Source of the DNA: Actinobacteria bacterium UBA4719
Lineage (GTDB): Bacteria; Actinomycetota; Actinomycetes; Actinomycetales; Dermatophilaceae
Direction of reading: 5' to 3'
DNA length: 14,375 bases
Assembly (NCBI GenBank): GCA_002404345.1
Contig: DHJN01000228.1
Coordinates: forward strand, 1 to 14,375
This document shows positions 6,258-13,417 of the stretch, in pieces (within the stretch, counting starts at the first letter, position 1; each line of letters begins with the position of its first letter). The notes under the pieces are model-generated. The model ran no database searches and was not told where the DNA came from. It saw only the letters and a list, made by a program, of their open reading frames with translations. The position numbers were made by a program, and so were the translations under genes.

Positions 6258-7079
6258 TCACGCCAGACCGGCAAACACGTCGTGAGCCAGAGGTGCGCCC
6301 GACGGGCGGGCTGGGTCGACGAACCACTCGTGGGCGAAGACCACGTCATACAGCGGTCGCGGGATCCGCAGGAAAGCGGCCAGGGTGCGGTCCGCCCCGC
6401 CATCGGCGCTGGCCTGGGAGGCGTGGGCCCGCATCGACGCCCGCTTGGCGGAGGCGTAACGGCGGACGTTGACCCTGTGGGTGATGTCGGCCCGCGGGCT
6501 GAAGGCGCGTTCGAACGTCGTGGGGTCGAAGGCGGCGGGGAACCGGTAGACCTTGCCAACCACGGCCAAGGCACGGCAGATCGTGTCGCGTGGCACGGTC
6601 GCGTGCAGCACCCGCGGAGTACGGGCCAGCTCTGCGGCACGCGCTCCGACCTGGTGAACCTTCACATGATCACGATGCCCATAGCCGCCGTTGGCGTCGT
6701 AGGTCAGGAGGACGTCCACGGACTCTTCCAGCATGATGTCGGCAAGGAGACCTGCGGCCTCGTCGAGATCCGCCCGGATGAACCGTGTCTGCCCCGGCGG
6801 ATCTGGCCGGGTCTCGGGCCCCAAGCCGCTGTCCGCATAGCCGAGGTGCTCCAGTCGCGCCACTCCCAATGCTCGCGCACTCTCACGCACTTCGTCCAGT
6901 CGTCGTTCACCCAGCCGCCCGTCGGCGGCAAAGCTGCTGGAGGCCAGCCCCTCGTTGCCGTCGGTCGCCACCACCAGGATGACCCGGTGGCCCTCCGCGG
7001 CGGCACGCGCCATCGTCCCGGCGGTGAGCAGTGCTTCGTCGTCGGGGTGGGCGTGGAAAGCCAGGAGGGTGTGCGGCAT
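6258..7079 (-). CDS. PIG-L family deacetylase
   Basis: A 273-residue zinc-dependent de-N-acetylase of the PIG-L/LmbE fold, the group that includes mycothiol MshB and Mca and the GPI enzyme PIG-L. It shows H11-P-D-D14-E at the N-terminus and a second metal motif G134-H-R-D-H138. His11, Asp14 and His138 should bind zinc, and Asp13 should be the base. The usual substrate is an N-acetylglucosamine-containing conjugate. The ATG at 7079 has GGAG 4 nt upstream; an earlier start at 7103 lacks a good site. It is divergent from a GT4 glycosyltransferase gene with only 35 bp between starts, and a YbhN-type membrane protein follows 20 bp downstream. The exact substrate cannot be read from sequence. A second PIG-L homologue lies at 13418-14170. 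Confidence 0.88.
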   Translation of the reverse strand: MPHTLLAFHAHPDDEALLTAGTMARAAAEGHRVILVVATDGNEGLASSSFAADGRLGERRLDEVRESARALGVARLEHLGYADSGLGPETRPDPPGQTRFIRADLDEAAGLLADIMLEESVDVLLTYDANGGYGHRDHVKVHQVGARAAELARTPRVLHATVPRDTICRALAVVGKVYRFPAAFDPTTFERAFSPRADITHRVNVRRYASAKRASMRAHASQASADGGADRTLAAFLRIPRPLYDVVFAHEWFVDPARPSGAPLAHDVFAGLA

Positions 7080-7114
7080 CGGACTCCATCCTGTCTCATG
7101 CAACGCTGGGCTCC

Positions 7115-8290
7115 GTGAAGATCGCGCTGCTGTCGGACTGTTATCTGCCTCGCCTGGGTGGCATCGAGGTTCAGGTTCATGACCTCGCGGCCCGCCTGAT
7201 CGCCCGTGGGCACGAGGTCGTCGTCTTCACGGCCACCCCTGGAAGCCGCGGGGAACGCGGCGGGTTCGTCGACCAGGTCGACGGCGTTGCCATCCACAGA
7301 CTGGCGCTCAGGCTGCCGTTCGAGCTGCCCGTGAACCCTTTGGCCCCAGGGCTGCTGCGCCAAAGGCTGGCCGACGGTGGGTTCGACGTCGCGCACGTCC
7401 ACATGGGCGTGGTGAGCCCGTTCGCCGTCGACTGCACCCGCGTCGCCACGGAGATGGGCCTGCCGACCGCCATGACGTGGCACTGCATGCTGGGTCCCCT
7501 GGAGCCGGTATTCCGTGCGGCCGGACACGTGCGCGCCTGGGCCTCCCGCGGCGTTGCCATGAGTGCAGTCTCGGCTGTGGCCGCCGGGCCGTTGCAGCGT
7601 GTCGTGGGCGCCGACAGTGTCGTTAATGTTCTGCCCAACGGAATCGACGTCGACCGCTGGGCCACTCCGGCAGAGCAGGCGCCGCCGCGCGAGCCGGGCG
7701 GCGGCGACTCGGACAATGACGTGCGTGTGGTCTCGGCGATGCGACTGGCGGCCCGCAAGCGCCCGGTGCCGTTGTTGCGCACCATGGCTCGAGTGCGGGC
7801 TCTGGTCCCGGCAGGCATCGGGATCAGCCTGGAGATCTTCGGCGATGGTCCCGACCGCAACCGGCTCGAGCGTTTCGTCGCCGCCCACGACATGGGTGGC
7901 TGGGTCCGTCTCCCGGGTCGGGTGACCCGGGAGGAGCTGCGCACGAGGTATGCCGCGGCAGACATCTACGTGGCCCCCGCACCGTTGGAGTCGTTCGGGA
8001 TTGCGGCGCTGGAGGCGCGCACGGTTGGACTGCCGGTCGTGGGTCGGTGGGGCAGCGGCGTGCAGGAGTTCGTCAAGGACGGCCTGAACGGATATCTCGC
8101 AACGGACGACGAGGCGATGGCCGGCTGCCTCGCGCGTCTGGTCACCGACGATGGGCTCCGTGGATCGATGACGGCATACAACCGCGGCACTCCCCCAGAG
8201 CAGTCGTGGGGCCGGATCCTGGATAGTGCGGAGGCAGAGTACCGCCGGGCAATCGCCCTGATGGGGTCAGTGTCGGGGGCGGCACGTTGA
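7115..8290 (+). CDS. GT4 family glycosyltransferase
   Basis: A 391-residue GT-B fold retaining glycosyltransferase. The N-terminal domain opens with VKIALLSDCYLPRLGGIEVQ, whose GG loop (residues 15-16) binds acceptor or phosphate. The C-terminal donor domain has R210 and K215 in SAMRLAARKR for the nucleotide diphosphate, GDGPDRNRLE near 243-252, and the E292-x7-E300 motif (ESFGIAALE). It transfers a sugar from a nucleotide sugar, probably at the cytoplasmic membrane face. MshA and PIG-A/PimA-type enzymes are relatives, but the acceptor is unknown. The GTG at 7115 is placed by the conserved N-terminus; its ribosome site is weak (TGGG). A Nudix gene overlaps its stop by 4 bases (TTGA). It is divergent from the PIG-L/YbhN pair. 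Confidence 0.88.
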   Translation: MKIALLSDCYLPRLGGIEVQVHDLAARLIARGHEVVVFTATPGSRGERGGFVDQVDGVAIHRLALRLPFELPVNPLAPGLLRQRLADGGFDVAHVHMGVVSPFAVDCTRVATEMGLPTAMTWHCMLGPLEPVFRAAGHVRAWASRGVAMSAVSAVAAGPLQRVVGADSVVNVLPNGIDVDRWATPAEQAPPREPGGGDSDNDVRVVSAMRLAARKRPVPLLRTMARVRALVPAGIGISLEIFGDGPDRNRLERFVAAHDMGGWVRLPGRVTREELRTRYAAADIYVAPAPLESFGIAALEARTVGLPVVGRWGSGVQEFVKDGLNGYLATDDEAMAGCLARLVTDDGLRGSMTAYNRGTPPEQSWGRILDSAEAEYRRAIALMGSVSGAAR

Positions 8291-9144
8291 CCCCCGGATT
8301 CGTGCCACCGCCCCGCCTCATCGTGGTGGGGATCGACGCCGGGGGTGCAGAGGTCGCCCGTCTTGTACTCGGTCACGGGGACGACCCCGCCACGCTGCTC
8401 GCGGTGCAGGGCTGGGAGGTACGCCGGGTGCGAGACGTCGTGAGTCACACGGTCGGAAGGCATGTGCTGACAATGGTTTTCGACGTCAGGCGGGCTTTGG
8501 TGCTGGAGCAGCCCTCCGCGCTTGGGCAGTCCTTTATGGCTGGGCCTCACCCGGTCGCATCGCTCAAGAAGGTGGTTCCGCCGCGTTGGGACGAGGACCT
8601 CGTCACAGGCGAGGGCGAGGTCCCTCGGCGGTATCAGCGCGTGGCAGCCTACGCCCTGGTGACCAGCTCGCGCGGAGTTCTGATGACCCAGTTCTCGGAC
8701 CGGACGAACGCGCAGGGCCAGTGGGGCCTGCCCGGCGGGGGCCTCGAGGCCGAAGAGGCGCCGGACCGGGCCGTGGTGCGCGAGGTCTGGGAGGAGAGCG
8801 GTCAGGTGGTCGAGGTGAGCGAGCTCGCACTGGTCCACACCAGTCACTGGATCGGCCGTGCCCCGGCCGGGCGACTCGAGGACTTTCACGCCGTGCGGGT
8901 CGTCTATCGCGGGTCGTGTCCCGCCCCCACCGAACCGATCGTGCACGACATCGGCGGCACCACGGCGTCGGCCGCCTGGGTGCCGCCGACAGACCTCGAT
9001 CGGCTCGACGTCACTGCCAACTGGCGCTCGCTTCTGAGGACTCTCCTGCGGTCAGCTGTCGTCGTGGCGCCGAACGAGGCCGATAGCCCCGAGGACCGCG
9101 AGCAGGACCCCGACGCCGATGATCCCGCCCGGCCCCAGCGCTGA
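8287..9144 (+). CDS. Nudix hydrolase with N-terminal extension
   Basis: A 285-residue protein with a complete Nudix box at residues 151-173 (G-x5-E-x7-REVWEESG), so it should hydrolyse a nucleoside-diphosphate-linked compound using Mg at E166, E169 and E170. The hydrophobic residue expected after the final Gly is Gln173. The Nudix domain occupies about 115-245. The first ~110 residues (VVGIDAGGAEVARLVL at 13-28, then mixed alpha/beta) are an extension I cannot assign. The TTG at 8287 overlaps the glycosyltransferase stop; a GTG at 8302 is an alternative. The C-terminal ~30 residues (acidic, Pro-rich) lie antisense to the end of the convergent small membrane-protein gene, a 93 bp overlap, and may be a non-functional tail. 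Co-transcription with a glycosyltransferase suggests nucleotide-sugar turnover. Confidence 0.85.
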   Translation: MTPGFVPPPRLIVVGIDAGGAEVARLVLGHGDDPATLLAVQGWEVRRVRDVVSHTVGRHVLTMVFDVRRALVLEQPSALGQSFMAGPHPVASLKKVVPPRWDEDLVTGEGEVPRRYQRVAAYALVTSSRGVLMTQFSDRTNAQGQWGLPGGGLEAEEAPDRAVVREVWEESGQVVEVSELALVHTSHWIGRAPAGRLEDFHAVRVVYRGSCPAPTEPIVHDIGGTTASAAWVPPTDLDRLDVTANWRSLLRTLLRSAVVVAPNEADSPEDREQDPDADDPARPQR

Positions 9145-9384
9145 CCAGTCGACCCGCAAGCCCGTCGTCTCGTTCGCGATGATCAGTGCAGACAGGACCA
9201 GGGCAACAAGTCCTAGAACGACCGGTGCGGCGTTCGGTCCCTTGGGGCGGGCGGGCGCGCTGACGCTCTGATTGCTGACGCTCTGATTGCTGATGCTCTG
9301 ATTGCTGAAGCTTTCCTTGCTGACCCTGTCCTGGATCGGGTTGTCATCCGGGGATTCCGGCGTTGCAGGTGTGTTGGCTTCCAT
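9052..9384 (-). CDS. small membrane protein with SNQSV repeats
   Basis: A 110-residue protein with a disordered hydrophilic N-terminus, three to four tandem pentapeptides (SNQSI/V, residues about 27-42), and two hydrophobic helices (about 53-70 and 84-104) ending RRHDDS. AAGGAG-type ribosome sequence lies inside the end of the upstream PspC-protein gene, whose stop is only 4 bp before this ATG, so the two are one operon. Small two-TM proteins of this sort accompany PspC/LiaF-like stress modules, suggesting a membrane accessory. No defined function is known to me. The last 93 bp overlap the convergent Nudix gene. Confidence 0.75.
   Translation of the reverse strand: MEANTPATPESPDDNPIQDRVSKESFSNQSISNQSVSNQSVSAPARPKGPNAAPVVLGLVALVLSALIIANETTGLRVDWSALGPGGIIGVGVLLAVLGAIGLVRRHDDS
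9265..9324. repeat. 15 bp tandem repeat inside the small membrane-protein gene
   Basis: The unit GCTCTGATTGCTGAC (plus strand) starts at 9265, 9280 and 9295, with a degenerate fourth copy at 9310-9324. It encodes the SNQSV pentapeptide repeat on the minus strand. The length is a multiple of three, so copy-number changes stay in frame. Confidence 0.85.
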
Positions 9385-9388
9385 CGTC

Positions 9389-10597
9389 CTACTCCTTCAC
9401 CACGGTGAGCTGTCCGACGCCGACTTCGGCATCGACCATGACCTCGGTCGGCCCGTCACCTATGACGACCAACCGGTGTATGTCTGTGCCGCCCTGTCCG
9501 TTGCCCTCGGTTTCGCCCGGCTGGACGATCTGGCCGAGGCCGACGTGCCCCACAACCTGAACGGTCAGGCCCTGCGGCACGATCACCGTCAGGTCACCGA
9601 TCCCCACGGATGCCGGGATCCTGGCTGCGCGCAGACCTTCCGGGGGCAGGCCGCTCAGGTTCAGGACGCCGTTCCCGATCCCCTGGTGGTAGCTGGCGCC
9701 GGGGACCACCGACGTGGGCGCCCAGGTCGCGTCGCCGACCGGTCCTCCGACGCGGAGCCCTGCAGGCACAACGGTGCTCGACCAGGCGCTGATCGCCAGG
9801 ACGACTGCCAGGAAGGCCACGAAGCCGGCTCGCCAGCCAGCCAGGCCGAGCCCGACGAGCAGCAGTCCGATCGTGGCCAGCGAACCGGCCATCGCGATCA
9901 CCTCGTGGTTACCGGTCCAGCTGAACCTCGTGCCCAGCCAGATCAGGGAGCCGTAGGTCACGAGGGCCAGGCCCACCGCGAGCAAGGCCATCAGAGGTCC
10001 ACCAGATCGGCGACGCGGCTTTCTGGGGACTACGGGGCCGGCTGTGGTCGGCGACTGACCGGCGGCCGACTGGCTTGGTGAGGGGCCAGCTGCGCTCTGG
10101 GTGCCGGGCGACTGGGCGTTCACCCGTTGGCTGGTATCGGGGCGGTTGCCCGACCGGCGAATGAGCCACCAGACCAGGACTCCGGTGAGCAACAGGCCCC
10201 ACGGGGACTGCCAACCGGAGTGACCCCACCCCGAACCTCCGAACAGCGCGAACGCCGCGATGACGATCAGCACGACGGAGCCGCCGTCTCCGTCCCGCAG
10301 GGCTCGTTCGGCCACGATCTTGCCCCTGTCGTTGGGTAGCAGGGCCCAGGCGACGAGATAGACGGTGACGCCGAATCCCCCCAGGAGGGAGAGCAGCACC
10401 ACGGCGGCGCGGACGATTACCGGGTCGACTCCCAGTCGGTCGGCGACCCCCGAGCACACGCCGGCGATCCACTTGTCGTCGGTACGGCGTTGGATGCCAA
10501 GGCCGCGCAGTGCGGCGAAGAACTTGTCGAGCGCCGTTCGCGGCTCGGTTGCGTTCTGCTTGGTTGGGTAGTGCTCGGTTGGGTCGTGTTCGCTCAT
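9389..10597 (-). CDS. PspC-domain, LiaF-like membrane protein
   Basis: A 402-residue protein. An N-terminal PspC domain (residues about 36-90: DDKWIAGVCSGVADRLGVDP, then a TM helix ending VAWALLPND) is followed by further TM helices near 98-115, 128-145, 200-220 and 233-270. The C-terminal ~110 residues form a glycine-rich beta domain with periodic GVGDLTV/GLGQIV-type strands, like the LiaF/YvqF cell-wall-active antibiotic response domain. A Ser/Gln/Pro/Ala linker lies at 155-190. The N-terminus has pentapeptide repeats (EHDPT, EHYPT, KQNAT). By analogy with LiaF and corynebacterial EsrI it should sense membrane stress and restrain the divergent kinase; that is inferred. The ATG at 10597 has AGGA 9 nt upstream, with a GC hairpin in the leader. 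It is probably autoregulated through the palindrome at 10634-10649. Confidence 0.85.
   Translation of the reverse strand: MSEHDPTEHYPTKQNATEPRTALDKFFAALRGLGIQRRTDDKWIAGVCSGVADRLGVDPVIVRAAVVLLSLLGGFGVTVYLVAWALLPNDRGKIVAERALRDGDGGSVVLIVIAAFALFGGSGWGHSGWQSPWGLLLTGVLVWWLIRRSGNRPDTSQRVNAQSPGTQSAAGPSPSQSAAGQSPTTAGPVVPRKPRRRSGGPLMALLAVGLALVTYGSLIWLGTRFSWTGNHEVIAMAGSLATIGLLLVGLGLAGWRAGFVAFLAVVLAISAWSSTVVPAGLRVGGPVGDATWAPTSVVPGASYHQGIGNGVLNLSGLPPEGLRAARIPASVGIGDLTVIVPQGLTVQVVGHVGLGQIVQPGETEGNGQGGTDIHRLVVIGDGPTEVMVDAEVGVGQLTVVKE
10547..10591. repeat. 15 bp tandem repeat at the start of the PspC-protein gene
   Basis: Three adjacent 15 bp units encode residues 3-17 as EHDPT, EHYPT and KQNAT on the minus strand. 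The first two are near identical (CTCGGTTGGGT/CTTGGTTGGGT on plus), and the third is diverged. Confidence 0.55.
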
Positions 10598-10616
10598 GTC
10601 AACGATCCTGCGCGGC

Positions 10617-10632
10617 GGCGCACCCCTGCGCC
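10617..10632 (-). promoter_or_regulatory. GC-rich stem-loop in the leader of the PspC-protein gene
   Basis: GGCGCA and TGCGCC form a perfect 6 bp stem around a 4 nt loop, 19 nt upstream of the ATG at 10597 and directly beside the 16 bp palindrome. It may affect translation or simply be part of the control region. Confidence 0.45.
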
Positions 10633-10633
10633 A

Positions 10634-10671
10634 TCAGGGTTAACCCTGACCTGACCCTGACAGGGCCCTGA
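10634..10671. promoter_or_regulatory. perfect 16 bp palindrome plus phased CCCTGA half-sites
   Basis: TCAGGGTTAACCCTGA (10634-10649) is an exact palindrome. Its half CCCTGA recurs at 10644, 10655 and 10666, exactly 11 bp apart, about one helical turn. The site lies between the divergent starts of the PspC-protein gene (10597) and the kinase gene (10724). The best candidate ligand is the NarL/LuxR-type regulator encoded at 12061-12753, since regulators of this class bind short inverted repeats and such operons are commonly autoregulated. Confidence 0.65.
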
Positions 10672-10723
10672 GATCGTGCAGTCCAAGCCCAAACGGCCCC
10701 GGACGTGGGGAAGGATGGGCCTT

Positions 10724-12061
10724 GTGCCCACGCCATACGAGCCTCCGTCGACCACCGGCCCCGGTGAGCACCGGCCGGTGTATCGGCTGACGCGCCCGGT
10801 CCAGGGCCGTTACCTCGGCGGGGTCTGTGCCGGGCTGGCCGAGCACCTCGGGCTCGACGTGCGCCACGTGCGCCTGGCCTTCGTCTTGGCGAGCTTCGCA
10901 GGCGGCGCAGGCGTCGCGGCATACCTGTTCCTGTGGGCGCTCACACCTCAGTCGCTGGCTGGCACCGCAGTCCCCGGGACCCACGATGTGGCCCCAAGGC
11001 GGCTGGACAACGAGTCTGTGCGCAACCTCGTCGTTGGGCTCGGGCTGCTCGTCGTCGGTGGGGCGCTTTTCGCCCAGCAACACGGAGTTGACCTGCGCCT
11101 GGGCGTGCTCATTCCGCTGTTGACCGTGGCCGGCGGAGCGGTGCTCGCGTGGTCGCAGCTTGACGATGCGGAGCGCGGCAGATGGCTGACCCGAGACCTG
11201 GGCTCCGCTGGTCGGCGAGTTGGCTGGGTACGACCGGGGATCGGCATCGCACTGGCCACCGTCGGTGTGGTCGTTCTCGCGACCCAGGGGCGTGGGCTGG
11301 CCGGCTTGTGGGATGTAGGGATCGCGGCGGTGGCGGTTCTTGCCGGCGCCGCCCTCATCGCCGCGCCCTGGGGTGTGCGTCTCTGGGGCGACCTGCGGGC
11401 CGAGCAGTCACAGCGCATCAGGGAGACCGAGCGAGCAGACATCGCCGCGCACCTGCACGACTCCGTCCTGCAGACTCTGGCGTTGATCCAACGCAAGGCG
11501 GACGACCCTGCGGAGGTGACCCGCCTCGCGCGCGCGCAGGAGCGGGAGCTGCGCGGATGGCTGTATGCCGGCCCGCGCGGCTCGCAAGCCACGCTTGCGT
11601 CCGCGGTGATGGAGGTCGCGCACGAGGTGGAGGACCTTCACGGCCTGCCCATTGAGCTGGTGATCACCGGTGATGGCCCACTGGACGTCAGCGGGGCCGC
11701 GCTGGTGCGGGCGTTGCGCGAGGCCTTGCTCAATGCCGTCCGACATGGCGCGGCGCCGGTGTCGGCCTATGTCGAGGTCGGCTCCGAGGGGGTGCAGGCT
11801 TTTGTACGGGATCACGGTCCCGGTTTCGACCTGGACGCCGTGCCGCAGGATCGCTTCGGCGTCCGCGAGTCGATCCTGGGCCGCATGTCGAGGCACGGTG
11901 GCTCGGCGGCACTGCGGCGGCTCGAGCAGGGGACCGAGGTCTTCCTCTCTCTGCCCGTGACGGCCACCCCTTCCCAACCTGACGCCCAACCTGACGCCCA
12001 ACCCGAGGGCCAACCCGAGGGCCAACCTGAAGCCCAACCTGAAAATGAAGGAACGCGCTGA
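10724..12061 (+). CDS. PspC-domain sensor histidine kinase
   Basis: A 445-residue kinase. The N-terminal PspC domain (residues about 22-75: YLGGVCAGLAEHLGLD, then a TM helix) is followed by further TM helices near 100-117, 124-143, 170-187 and 197-216. The dimerisation region is HisKA_3-like, with the phosphorylated His245 in AAHLHDSVLQTL. The HATPase domain has the N box around E333 and N337 and the G box D363-HGPG. The last ~28 residues are a low-complexity tail of QPDA/QPEG repeats (418-441). The GTG at 10724 has GGGGAAGGA 8 nt upstream; the in-frame ATG at 10715 lies on top of that site. The regulator ATG overlaps the stop (TGATG). This is an envelope-stress kinase like LiaS/EsrS or Streptomyces MacS; the signal itself is not readable. 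Confidence 0.9.
   Translation: MPTPYEPPSTTGPGEHRPVYRLTRPVQGRYLGGVCAGLAEHLGLDVRHVRLAFVLASFAGGAGVAAYLFLWALTPQSLAGTAVPGTHDVAPRRLDNESVRNLVVGLGLLVVGGALFAQQHGVDLRLGVLIPLLTVAGGAVLAWSQLDDAERGRWLTRDLGSAGRRVGWVRPGIGIALATVGVVVLATQGRGLAGLWDVGIAAVAVLAGAALIAAPWGVRLWGDLRAEQSQRIRETERADIAAHLHDSVLQTLALIQRKADDPAEVTRLARAQERELRGWLYAGPRGSQATLASAVMEVAHEVEDLHGLPIELVITGDGPLDVSGAALVRALREALLNAVRHGAAPVSAYVEVGSEGVQAFVRDHGPGFDLDAVPQDRFGVRESILGRMSRHGGSAALRRLEQGTEVFLSLPVTATPSQPDAQPDAQPEGQPEGQPEAQPENEGTR
11975..12046 (+). repeat. 12 bp tandem repeats encoding a QPxx tail
   Basis: Six 12 bp units of the type CAACCTGACGCC or CAACCCGAGGGC encode QPDA, QPDA, QPEG, QPEG, QPEA and QPEN at the kinase C-terminus. They occur in identical adjacent pairs, which points to stepwise duplication. 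All lengths keep the frame. Confidence 0.85.
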
Positions 12062-12753
12062 TGCCGCAGCCGACGTCCGTGCAGCCCGCCCCCATCATCC
12101 GGCTCGTTCTGGTCGACGACCACCGGATGTTCCGGTCCGGAGTCAAGGCCGAGCTGGACGAGTCGATGCAGATCGTCGGGGAGGCAGAGGACGTCGACGG
12201 CGCGATCGTCGTGGTGGCGCAGACTCGCCCCGATGTCGTTCTCCTCGATGTGCACCTGCCCGGCGGAAACGGCAACGGCGGCAGCGACGTGATCTCCGGA
12301 TCTCGTGGCGTGAAAGCCGAATCCGGTGAGCCGGTCCGCTTCCTCGCCCTGTCAGTCTCCGACGCGGCAGAGGACGTGATCGCGGTCATCCGCGCCGGGG
12401 CTCGTGGATACGTCACGAAAACCATCAACGGCAACGACCTGACCAGCGCGATCCGACGGGTCGCGGACGGCGATGCCGTCTTCAGCCCACGGTTGGCGGG
12501 CTTCGTCCTCGACGCCTTTGGTGCCGCCGCTGGTGAAGTCGCCGTGGTAGACGAGGAGCTTGACCGGCTCAGCACCCGCGAGCGTGAGGTGATGAGGCTC
12601 ATCGCCCGCGGCTATCAGTACAAGGAAGTCGCCAAGGAGCTCTTCATCTCGATCAAGACCGTTGAGACACATGTGTCCTCGGTGCTGCGCAAGCTGCAGC
12701 TGTCCTCACGGCACGAGCTCACCGCTTGGGCGGTAGGGCGGCGCCTCCTGTGA
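12061..12753 (+). CDS. NarL/LuxR-family response regulator
   Basis: A 230-residue two-component regulator. The receiver domain has D19 and D20, the phospho-acceptor D63 in VVLLDVHLPGG, S98 in LALSVSD, and K120 in YVTKTING. A roughly 15-residue glycine/charged insertion (about 69-90, NGNGGSDVISGSRGVKAESG) follows the phospho-Asp loop. The LuxR-type HTH covers about 166-230 (LSTREREVMRLIARG, KTVETHVSSVLRKL). The ATG overlaps the kinase stop by one base, so it is the cognate partner of that kinase. It probably binds the palindrome between the kinase and the PspC-protein gene. The final 48 bp of the gene, encoding the end of the HTH domain, overlap the convergent DedA gene. Confidence 0.93.
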   Translation: MPQPTSVQPAPIIRLVLVDDHRMFRSGVKAELDESMQIVGEAEDVDGAIVVVAQTRPDVVLLDVHLPGGNGNGGSDVISGSRGVKAESGEPVRFLALSVSDAAEDVIAVIRAGARGYVTKTINGNDLTSAIRRVADGDAVFSPRLAGFVLDAFGAAAGEVAVVDEELDRLSTREREVMRLIARGYQYKEVAKELFISIKTVETHVSSVLRKLQLSSRHELTAWAVGRRLL

Positions 12754-13413
12754 GCCAACCGCGGCGCGCCGGTCGCGGCGGGACTCCTGCTCAGCGGCGT
12801 GGCGCGACACCGAGCGCTCCAACCGTCGCCGAAATATCGTTGAGGCTGCGATGCCGACGCCGACGGCCAAGATCAGCCCGATCCAGGACGAACCCTTGAG
12901 CCACTCCTCGGCCCGGGTGCCCAACGTGTAGACCGCGGCCGTGGTCCCGCCCGCCCAGACGAGCCCGCCGAGCGCGTTGGCCGCAAGGAAGCGTGGGTAG
13001 GGCATTCGCAGGGCACCTGCCACCGGGCCGGCGAAGATACGAAGCAGCGCCACGAAACGGCCGAAGAACACGGCCAGGACGCCATACTTCGTGAAGACGT
13101 GTTGCGAGTAGGCGAGGTGATCTGGGCCTGCCTGTCTGGGAAACCGGCGTCCCAGCATGTCGAACATCCGGTGACCCCAGCGCCGCCCCACCAGATAGCC
13201 CATGCTGTCACCGATGATGGCCCCGGCACTTGCGGCCACGGCGACCCACACAGGGGACACGTCCAGATCCTGGCGCGCGGCCAGGAGTGCCGAGGACACC
13301 AGGATCACCTCGCCGGGCAACGGGATGCCCATGCTCTCCAGGCCGATCACCAGGGCGACCAGGACGTAGACCACCACCGGGGGGACGCTGATCAGGAGGG
13401 CATCGACATTCAT
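12706..13413 (-). CDS. DedA-family membrane protein
   Basis: A 235-residue DedA/SNARE-associated (VTT) protein with about five hydrophobic segments. The signature GIPLPGEVIL (residues 29-38) and FFGRFVALLRIFAGPVAG (116-133), with conserved E35 and R119/R125, are the DedA features needed for proton-coupled lipid transport. Some DedA proteins recycle undecaprenyl phosphate or move phospholipids; which lipid is moved here is unknown. The ATG at 13413 lies 4 bp past the stop of the upstream PIG-L gene, so both share a transcript. Longer upstream frames only read through that gene. The C-terminal ~16 codons are antisense to the end of the response-regulator gene, and the tail is basic then Pro-rich (EAPPYRPSGELVP). 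Confidence 0.9.
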   Translation of the reverse strand: MNVDALLISVPPVVVYVLVALVIGLESMGIPLPGEVILVSSALLAARQDLDVSPVWVAVAASAGAIIGDSMGYLVGRRWGHRMFDMLGRRFPRQAGPDHLAYSQHVFTKYGVLAVFFGRFVALLRIFAGPVAGALRMPYPRFLAANALGGLVWAGGTTAAVYTLGTRAEEWLKGSSWIGLILAVGVGIAASTIFRRRLERSVSRHAAEQESRRDRRAAVGSQEAPPYRPSGELVP

Positions 13414-13417
13414 CGGC

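Noticed and set aside
4973..6640. A 555-codon open frame on the minus strand across gatD, the YbhN gene and part of PIG-L
   Set aside because: It is out of frame with two well-supported genes, is very rich in Arg, Pro and Ala, and shows no motif: a shadow of high-GC coding DNA.
6704..7888. A 394-codon minus-strand frame across PIG-L and the glycosyltransferase
   Set aside because: Both overlapped genes have intact family motifs, while this frame has none and shifts through two genes on different strands.
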